From contig CM041465.1 in NCBI GenBank assembly GCA_023213395.1, forward strand, positions 13,330,001-13,394,000: 64,000 bases of DNA, in the 5' to 3' direction. Both the position numbers and the translations under genes were made by a program. Within the stretch, counting starts at the first letter, position 1, and the number at the start of each line of letters is the position of its first letter. Under the pieces are notes generated by a model that worked only from the letters and a program-made list of their open reading frames with translations, ran no database searches and was not told where the DNA came from. The DNA is from Cycas panzhihuaensis. Its lineage: Eukaryota; Cycadophyta. Shown here piece by piece: positions 56,949-64,000 of this stretch.

Positions 56949-58140
56949 CTATCAGGCCTTTGCTCCTCCCGGCCGCGACATCCTCCCCTCCTGGCTCTCC
57001 GCCAGCTACAGGTGCCTCATCCTCGGGCACCTCCTCGGCCTGGGTCCCTCTCCTCGCGGGGGTGGGCCCAGCTCTCGTCCCTGCGAATCCCATCACGATC
57101 TGTAGCCTGCGGGCCCTAGTCACGGGTCCCCTGATCTCGCCCTGTGCTCCTGACGGTCCTGCCTCTCCTTAGGCAGCTCCGGATGGACCCTCTGCCTCTC
57201 CTGCTATCCCTAACGGGCCTGCCTCCCCTGCAGGTCGTGATGGGCTGGCCCCGTTATCTCCACTGTCTCCACTATCTCCATCATTGCTGCTATCATCGCC
57301 TGCGGGCACTCCTGCTCCACCCGTCTCGTCATCGCTATCCCACCTCACCGTCCTGTAGGGCTCAGCTATGTAGTCTGGGAGGGTGAGGAGGTCTAGTGAT
57401 GTGGCCTCCACCGATCGTCTGACATGGGCTCATCCTCCGCCCTCCTCGCCGAAGTCTGCCACCTGTGGACCATCGGGGCCTGATCTGTGATAGGGTGTGG
57501 TCCCCCCGCTGGTGCCACTGCCGCGAAGTGGTCGAAGTACCAACACTGCAATAGCATGCTGTATGATAGCCCACCTCTGCCAGACGTCCTGATAGTATCC
57601 AGCTGGGCGACGAGGTTCGCCGCCATCGTGGCAGCCCATCCATCCTCTCGCCCAGCAGCGTGAATCGCATCCATCCATCCTCCTGGTACCTCCTGATAGT
57701 TCTGTTTCCGGGAAATCTGAAACAGAATGCACAGTATGACTAGCTTCCTCACTCGAGGAATATCCGACATCAGAATGCGGAGGGTGCTCCCTCCGATCCC
57801 ACCCGGCTCCCCGTGAAGAAGCAGCCGCCTCCTATGCCGCCTCGTCTTGGCAAGATCCCGAGTCTCACCGGCCTCCGCCGCCCGAACTCCCAATATCTGC
57901 CGGATATCCCTCAGCGTAACCATCACATCCCCCACCTGTGGTAGGTGGAACACATGTCTCCTCCTGTCCCAATGGGACACGATATCAACCAGTAGTCGCT
58001 GATCCGAGGTGTACTAAGGTGTCTTGAGGGCCTTGTACAGGCCACACCTCTGCAGCATGTCCCTATCCTCCTGAGTCGTCATCTCCATGTAACTCAGCAT
58101 AGCCATACCGACGTTCTCGTGGTTATCTACCGCGAGGACA
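56949..58140 (-). pseudogene. E3 antisense gene, exon 1: plant mobile domain
   Basis: The minus strand reads MLQRCGLYKALKTP, a TAG at 58014-58016, then SDQRLLVDIVSHWDRRRHVF and HLPQVGDVMVTLRDIRQILG, a clear PMD start. The open frame 57980-57393 continues with DIPRVRKLVILCILFQISRK, an internal helix region of PMD, and SYSMLLQCWYFDHFAAVAP, which fits the late 'lqlWa.eh' PMD motif. Near 57420 a one-base shift leads into VEATSLDLLTL, the acidic WDSDDETGGAG stretch and Gly/Glu/Pro repeats (a TAA at 57169) up to the splice donor. About 330 codons in all. The exact start is unknown; an acceptor-like TGTGAACAG at the 5' edge could mean another upstream exon. Confidence 0.85.
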
Positions 58141-58270
58141 GCCTGTTCACACCAAAAACAACTCAAGTCAGTCTCATGGTAGTCACTGTCATCTCTTTCT
58201 CTCCCAAATCTCTCTCTGTCTGAGATTTGGGGATCTTTTGGCCTTCATGCCTATCTTTTTGCCTTGTTGC

Positions 58271-58378
58271 TTCGTACCGCGCCAAACTTAGCGGTATCGC
58301 TAAGTTTGGCATGGGTCTCGCGGCGATGTGGGGCCCACGGTAATGATCGCGGCACCGCGATCATTGCCGTGGTACGAA
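58271..58378. promoter_or_regulatory. E3 multi-hairpin module upstream of the antisense gene
   Basis: TTCGTACC (58271-58278) and GGTACGAA (58371-58378) are perfect complements and enclose the rest. Arm 1: GCCAAACTTAGCG (58281-58293), loop GTAT, perfect complement 58298-58310. Arm 3: CCACGGTAATGATCGCGG (58335-58352), two-base loop, complement 58355-58372 with one T-G wobble. The arrangement resembles a cloverleaf. It lies about 130 bases before the PMD coding region on the antisense strand and corresponds to 15288-15403 in E2. Confidence 0.85.
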
Positions 58379-59337
58379 CGGTGACCCCCCTAAAGGGGGG
58401 TTTTTCTGCCCAAAAATAAAAAAAATTCTTCTCGTGGACCCCGTGGGGCCCACCGGGACCAGGGCTCCCTAATGCCCAGGTCCCCGCCTCTTTCTGGGTC
58501 TGATTCGGATCCCGAGAAGCCTTCTATTGCCCATAAGGGGCACTAGTACTATGCAAAAATTACTTCAAAAGCTGAAAAACCTTCAAACTTTAAACTTTGA
58601 GATGGGCTAGGTTTAGTGACATCCACTCACTGGATCTGGTCTCGCTATTGCCATGTCATTTGGTCGGTCGTGCTGTCTCTCCCCGCTCTCTGATCCGACG
58701 GTCAGATCTCCCTCGGCGTGCCTCTAAAGTTGGGTGGTGCTCCGCTGCGTAAGGAAATGGCTCTGGTTTCATACGAGAGCCAGTGAAAATGAATCCATTT
58801 TCCCGTTGATTTCCTTATATAGGCGGGGACCCCAACGGGTACTTCCTCTGTTTTTGGTCTCGCATCAGTCGTTGGGACCGTCTCGTTGCCCCGATTACCT
58901 TTGCCTTCTGGCCCTGTTGTCAATTGTGCTTTATCGATGCCCTTTTTGCCTGCCCTTGTGAGGGCATTTATGGTGCCTCATTATCGCACTTTTGCTAGGG
59001 CCCTTCTGCACCGTTTTATGCGCTACTCCCGTGCCTGTCCGAGTTTATACTCGTTTGGCTCGTTTCGTTGCCCTGGACTCGTTTCCGCGGCCCTTTTTTG
59101 CTCTTGGGATTCCCAAAGGGAATGCCCCCCACCTGGGGGCACGTTTCGCTTCCTAAAGCGACCTTTTGGCGCCCCGGGAGGCTTTTCCTTCTGACCACTC
59201 TCTGCCGGTGATCGGATTGCTTGTTCTTGCCCTAGGTAACCTCATTGCTAGGTCCTCCTACCCTTCACGGCCACCTTTTGCTTATTTTTTGAGTGTTGCT
59301 TTCACCACCCATTATTTGCCTGGATTTTGTGTCACCT
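58379..59337 (+). other. E3 spacer before the second RNase H
   Basis: It starts with a C/G-run hairpin CCCCCCTAAAGGGGGG (58386-58401), shared with E2. The rest has short frames only. The 58886-59194 frame is Pro/Leu/Phe-rich with no recognised domain and corresponds weakly to 14389-14800 in E2. It may be leader for the downstream RNase H. Confidence 0.5.
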
Positions 59338-59757
59338 ATGTCCATCTACATCTTTACCGATGGCGGAAGCTGCGGTAATCCTAGACCTTCTGTCGCTGCG
59401 TGGATCCTCCGCAGCCCCTCTGGACATGATCTCTTCTGCTCTGGGATCTTCCTCCCGGAGGCTACCAATAACGAAGCTGAATATACAGTTGTTATCGAAG
59501 CCCTTACTAATGCTCTCTGTTTCCATCACGGATCCATTGTTTTGCTTTGCAACTCTCAAGTTGTGGTGTCTCATCTCACCCAGGTTTACTAGGTGCGATG
59601 CCCTCACTTGAGGACTCTTGCTCACGCCAGATCTCTCCTGGCCCACTTTTCTTCTGTTGATATCCAGCATATCCCTCGGGCCCTCAACGCTGAGGCGGAC
59701 AGCCTCGTTCACCTCATCCTTGAGCGCCGCCTCTCCCTTCTTGCTGACCGTCCCTGA
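59338..59757 (+). pseudogene. E3 second RNase H (bacterial/archaeal type)
   Basis: A 139-codon domain starting MSIYIFTDGGSCGNPRPSVA, with one TAG (59590-59592, a CAG in E2). Motifs: TDGG (first Asp), FLPEATNNEAEYTVVIEAL (Glu), LLCNSQVVVSHLTQVY (third acid is Asn here, Asp in E2) and HIPRALNAEADSLVHLIL (final Asp). Its length is that of a complete RNase HI, shorter than the gypsy-type domain. Such domains would cut RNA in RNA/DNA hybrids and are known as 'aRNH' in plant Tat elements. It starts with its own ATG and is not continuous with the integrase frame, so it would need a separate transcript or a spliced one. Confidence 0.87.
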
Positions 59758-60158
59758 GGTTTGCCTGGCCTTCCCGTCGCCCAAGCCCTGTGTCGTCACA
59801 CTTCGCTTCGCGATCCGCTCGCACCTCCGAAACCGGGTTACTAATGAGGTAAAACTATGGTACCCACTATTTGTTCTTTATTTAGCTATGCATATTCCTT
59901 TGTATTCTTTGTGCTGGGGGCAGTCCCCTCACCTGTCTCATTCTTTCAGTCAGTTTCCAGGTGGCTCATAGGCAACCCCGATGTTGTCCCCACTACCGCT
60001 TTCGTATCCACGCGTTCCACCATGACATTCGCCAGCACCCTTGCCTACTGTTCTGATCTTGATTGATATATCTATACACATGTGCTACTAACAGTTGTGT
60101 TGCCAGCATTCGCCATCGCACAAGGCTTCCGAGCGGCGAGGCTCACGCCATAAGGCGA
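59758..60158 (+). other. E3 3' untranslated segment
   Basis: No domain. A possible intron with donor GTAAAAC (59849) and acceptor CTTTCAG (59950) is visible but unsupported by the other copy. No good polypurine tract precedes the LTR; the last bases are CTCACGCCATAAGGCGA. Confidence 0.4.
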
Positions 60159-62735
60159 TGTTTCCCGGCTTCCAGGAATGGATACAGAATCACCGACTCA
60201 GGCAAGTGTAGGTATGTTTCTCGCATTATCATCGCTTTCTTTATTGGGTGTTTGCTTGCGTATCTGCATGTGTATGACTTTGTGGGCGACCTTGTAGTCG
60301 TCCACACTTATTTTAGCCTATGACGACTATAGCAGGGGCACACTCCCAGCAAGCGTGGCCCCTTGGTGACCACATTACTTCCCGCATCTGCCCTCCTTGC
60401 TCCTGGATCCACTAGGTTTGCGCCACCTCCACCCGTGTGATGACTCATCATCATTTAGTTAACTTGCCACCCCACTCGAGCCCTATTTTTGCTCCCTTGG
60501 ACCCGTTTGTTGGCTTGTGTACCCCCGGGTAGGTGTTCTAATCTCCTTCTTGCCCTTTTGGTCATCTGCCCCCAGTCTAGACTGGCTGGTGGGCCCCATT
60601 TTTGGCTCCAAGATCGCATCACTGTAATTTTACAGATCGCTGCATGCCAGACGGTAAATTGGCGGCAGACGACTATCTCAGGTTGTTTTTAAAAATCTGC
60701 CATGGCAATTTCGCATTTATTGTGAAACTGCCACGTGGCTCGCACCTTATTTCTCTTCTAGCCGCGCCCTAATCACTCGCTTTAGGGTTTTGCTTGAGTA
60801 CTTAAGCCCTTTTTGGCTCATTTTCAAGGACCTTTTTTGGCTCGCTTTGGAATTGCTCTCAAGGAAACATCATCCTGCTCTGCTCTTCTCTGCTGTCTGC
60901 TGCTGCTACTGGACCTACATCCCTCCTTTAGTGCCCAGCTCTCCTTTGGCATGGCTGAGACATTCTCCCAACCCCTCAAACGCCTTGGAGAGGGCCCCTT
61001 TGGAGTAGCTTCTAGTTGATCTTTGCCCAGGCAGCCCACAAGTGCCCCAAGCGCAGGTGTTTCCCATCACATCTCTGTAGTGGTCTCAAACTGCTCTACT
61101 TGATGGGGTGATTCTCGGCCCTCTTCATCGCCTCCTTGGCTAAGGCAAACCCCTTGCCCCTCCTTTTCAGGTATTCCTTGTTTTATATTATTTTTTTCTT
61201 GTGATATTTATGCTTAAGTTTATTTGCTCTTGCTTGTTTCTTGAGAGTTGGTTTTCCTCCCTTTTGAGGACTGCTATACCACTCTTTCTGTGCTTCTTGC
61301 CTGTGTTTGCTGCTCAAGGCAGTGGCGTTGAGGGGTGGCATAGGTTTTAGAGAGGAGCTGGGTGGATTCCGTACCACCTTCCACGCTCCCTAAGCGGCTA
61401 TAAGCCCTCCAAAGCCTCCCTCTCGCCTGTCGCCCTTGGCTTGCAAACAAGGGTTTGAAGGCTCCCTTTGTTGCCCAAACCAGTGACACAAGTTGCGTAC
61501 TGATTTGGAGCCTTTTGCTCAGGGTTGGGCCTCACTCATAAGTCCCAACCGCTGGTTTTTGCTTCACCTTTTCTTCCCGGTCACCCGGTTTGCTTCTCAT
61601 AGCATCCCAGTTCGCCGTGGGTGTCCTTGGGCCTCTCCTTGCCCTTTTTGCTACCGTTTCCATCCCTTGCTCTTGACTTTATCCTCGCTACCTCGTGGCT
61701 CTTGAGGGGAGGTTAGGGCATCATTTGCGGGAGGTAGGCCACTCTGAGGCTTACCCAATCATCTACTTTCACCTTGGTCACTTTCTTTTGGTACTTTCAT
61801 TGTTGGATTATCACTAACGCATGTATATTCAGATTCTCGTTTATGTTATTTAGGCATATATTGTTAGAGTTTTGTGTTGCATGTTAGTGTTCTTCCTTCG
61901 GGAAGAGAGACAGAGACCGCTATTGCTTGCAGGTATTTGGGAAGCGCGGAGAACATTGCCCGTTGGCCTCGTTACCGGTAAGCACCGTTGCATGCGTTAT
62001 GTTTTTATAATGTTTCATTTATTAGTTGGTGCTTCCTCTCTTTCTTGGTATCGCATGTGATTTTCCGGGGAAGGTAAGGAAGCCCCTCTTTCATCCGCCG
62101 CAACATCTCGCATCCAGCGCACCACGTGGAACGGTTTGGTGCTCCTCGAGGAGGCTTCTTCATCACGCATGCCCTCGGTCCAGGTGCATGTTTCGTCCCC
62201 CTTTGCTACCTCCTTTCCGCCTTTTATTTTTCTTGTAGTAATTAGCACATTGAAAGATAAAAGGAGAAAATTGGTTTGGTATTTGTTTGCGATTCATTTG
62301 TCTTGTTACATGTATATTTACCATTCTTAGGAAAGATTGTAGGAGCCCTCTTCTCCCCTACCTTTCCTTCTCTCTCCTTAACCACACAAGTGCCTTGCCT
62401 CTCGCATCACTCGTGTACCCGGTTAGGTTGTGTAGGGTTACTCTTGGAATATCTCCATGAGGTCCTCTCTTCCCCCATTCTAGCCACCCAAGGGTGGGAG
62501 GATCCTACCTCTAGGTCAACCCAGGTTTGCCCTACGCACCTCCACCCCTTGTTCGAAGTGGTGAAGGGTCACCTGATAGTAGCCATACTCCATTGTAGAT
62601 CCTGAACTCGCGCTCCGGTGCACGGGGCGCTCTGCGTGATAGTTACTCAATTTTTAGGTTCCACCTTCTATCATTTCACCACTCACTCTCCCCCACACCT
62701 ATCAGTTAGGTAGTTATCCCATAGAAGCGCGTCCA
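60159..62735 (+). repeat. E3 3' LTR
   Basis: 2577 bp, TGTTTCCCGGCTTCCAGG...GCGCGTCCA. Closely similar to the 5' LTR except 60610-60672, where the hairpin block differs almost completely, and a few short indels near 60880-60910 and 61080-61130. Confidence 0.95.
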
Positions 62736-62740
62736 TAAAC
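62736..62740. repeat. Target site duplication of E3, right copy
   Basis: TAAAC, identical to 46155-46159. Confidence 0.93.
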
Positions 62741-64000
62741 CAAGCTCACTTAAAAGAGATTTAATCTAGAGTGATTCTTTATTGGCTTTAATAAGAGCTC
62801 AATATTCAGCTTCAGTTGTGGATAAGGCTAAGACTTGCATCTTTTTATTAGACCAAGTAATAGGTGAACAATCTAAAAAGAAAACATAACCAACAACAGA
62901 TTTGTGATTGTCAAAGTCTCCTTACCAATTTGAATCTGTGTAACCTATTAATTTTAGGTTATTCTTGTAAGAGTTATAGGTTAGGTCATAGAATATTGTA
63001 CCTTGTAGGTATCTTAAAATTTATTTAGCTACTTTCCAGTGAGACTCATGAGGATTTTGTATATATAGAGAGTATAAGGCAACATCATAGGAGATATTAG
63101 GATGAGTATGAGTTAGATAAATGAGACTACCTATGAGTTGTTAATATGTTATGGGATCACAAACTGGTGTAGAACAATCAATAGATAGTTTAATACTAGA
63201 TTGTAAAGGATTTAGAGCTGATTTAGCATTTTCCATATTAAATCGTTTGATTAAATCTAAAATATATTTAGGTTGAGATATCGTTATTTTAAAATTAGTT
63301 TGACAAATTTGTAATCCTAAAAAATAGTGTAAAAGGCCTAAGTCAAATATTTCAAATTTGTTTATTAAGATTGATTTTCATTGATGAATACTAGATAGTA
63401 AAGATCCAATGATGATTATATCATCTACATAGAGAATTAAGATAATAATATAATCATTTTCACATCTAAAGTGGAGATTAAGATTACTAATATATTTAGT
63501 ATATCCATTTTGTATAAAATAATCATCTATTTTTGTATATAAAGCTCGAGGAGCATGTTTTAAGCCATAGATAGATTTTCATAATTTACAAATGAGATTA
63601 GGATTACAAACAAATCTAAGAGGTTGTTTTATGTAGATTTCTTCTTTAAGATCATCATTTAAGAAGACACTCTTTATATCCATGTGATGAATTTCCCAAC
63701 CAAATTTAGTTGCTAGAGCTATAATAGTCTTAATAGTGTTTATTTTAGCTACTAGAGCAAAGGTTTCATTATAATGAATACCATCAATCTGTGAGAAACC
63801 TTTTGTAACTAGACAAGCTTTGTGTTTCTCAACTACTCCTTCAGAGTTAAACTTCGTTCGATAAACCCATTTTATAATCAACTACATTCTTTCTAAGAGG
63901 TAGAGTAACTAAATCCCAAGTTGAGTTCTTTTTAAGAGCATCTATTTCAACTTGCATGGTTTGTTGCCATATAGGATTATTACTTGCTTATTTAAAAGAT
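62741..64000 (-). pseudogene. pol: Copia C: RT and RNase H, continuing off the window
   Basis: Minus strand, from the right edge inward: the start of copia RT (MQVEIDALKKNSTWDLVTLP), then the open stretch 63881-63579 with KWVYRTKFNSEGVVEKHKAC, ATKFGWEIHHMDIKSVFLND and LKEEIYIKQP. The catalytic region lies near 63440-63400 and the RT end near 63140. The first half of RNase H ends SNKKMQVLALSTTEAEY and SLLSELGL at 62741, where E3 is inserted. The next residues are found at 46159, across the insertion. Stops are few compared with copia A and B. Confidence 0.88.

Larger units (their letters stand above)
46160..62735 (+). mobile_element. E3: Tat-like gypsy element with antisense PMD gene
   Basis: A 16.6-kb element with near-identical LTRs of 2582 and 2577 bp, a perfect TAAAC duplication (46155-46159, 62736-62740), and the order gag, protease, RT, RNase H, integrase, antisense PMD gene, second RNase H. 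It is the best preserved copy of the E2/E3/D family: gag and most of pol need only a few stops and about two frameshifts to be explained. It is GC-richer than its surroundings. It disrupts the RNase H of copia C. The leader before gag is short, so the extra ORF typical of Ogre elements is absent. Confidence 0.95.

Noticed and set aside
58271-58378. tRNA or tRNA-like gene
   Set aside because: The cloverleaf shape is there, but the arms are too long (13 and 18 bp), and the conserved tRNA box A/B words and a sensible anticodon loop are missing.
59849-59956. Sense-strand intron after the second RNase H
   Set aside because: GT and AG signals are visible in E3, but no matching pair was found in E2, so it remains unsupported.
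10869-62735. E2 and E3 as the arms of one large inverted duplication
   Set aside because: Each has its own paired LTRs and its own target duplication (TATAC/TATGC against TAAAC), they sit in different host elements, and they are strongly diverged. They are separate insertions of one family.
1-64000. Bacterial-style operons, ribosome binding sites or attachment sites
   Set aside because: Everything recognisable is plant retrotransposon; the bacterial-like RNase H is an acquired domain inside one of them.

Overview
This is plant nuclear DNA, and it is a stack of LTR retrotransposons inserted into one another. I see no host gene. The plant signature is clear: Ty3/gypsy and Ty1/copia gag-pol remnants, initiator-Met primer sites (TGGTATCAGAGC), a plant mobile domain (PMD) protein, and C-to-T type decay of the coding frames. 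The depth of nesting and the age of the copies suggest a seed plant with a large genome. A gymnosperm is possible, but the sequence does not prove it.

Layout, oldest layers first. Element D (plus strand, Tat-like gypsy, very decayed) underlies 30153-45439. It is interrupted by a chromovirus 5' fragment F (32696-35134), a small TRIM/SMART-like element (35135-35440) and copia B (35940-43587, minus, TSD TTAAA). Copia A (minus) is inserted in D. Its 5' LTR is 29770-30152, its leader 28057-29757, its gag 9776-10868 and its protease region 1500-2536. Copia A was split by element E1 (2537-9775, plus, gypsy, LTRs of about 1.25 kb, TSD GTTAT) and by E2 (10869-28056, minus, 17.2 kb, TSD TATAC/TATGC). 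Copia C (minus; 3' LTR 45440-45821, pol continuing past the right edge) was split inside its RNase H by E3 (46160-62735, plus, 16.6 kb, TSD TAAAC).

E2 and E3 are two independently inserted, diverged copies of one unusual Tat-like family, and they are the most interesting content. The sense strand carries gag, protease, RT, RNase H and integrase. Downstream of integrase lies an antisense gene: exon 1 has a PMD domain and an acidic Gly/Glu/Pro linker, then comes a GT-AG intron of exactly 109 nt in both copies, phase 1, then exon 2 ends at an equivalent stop codon. Beyond that, again in sense and just before the 3' LTR, is a second RNase H of bacterial/archaeal type. It is not between RT-RNase H and integrase, where Tat elements usually carry theirs. 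Upstream of the antisense gene is a module of strong hairpins that differs in sequence between copies but keeps its pairing through compensatory changes. A related palindrome pair sits in the LTR upstream of its TATA box.

Every coding region here is broken by stops or frameshifts, so the window as it stands encodes no autonomous element. Most domain coordinates are approximate because they were read by eye; LTR edges, TSDs, PBS, intron and hairpin coordinates were placed base by base.
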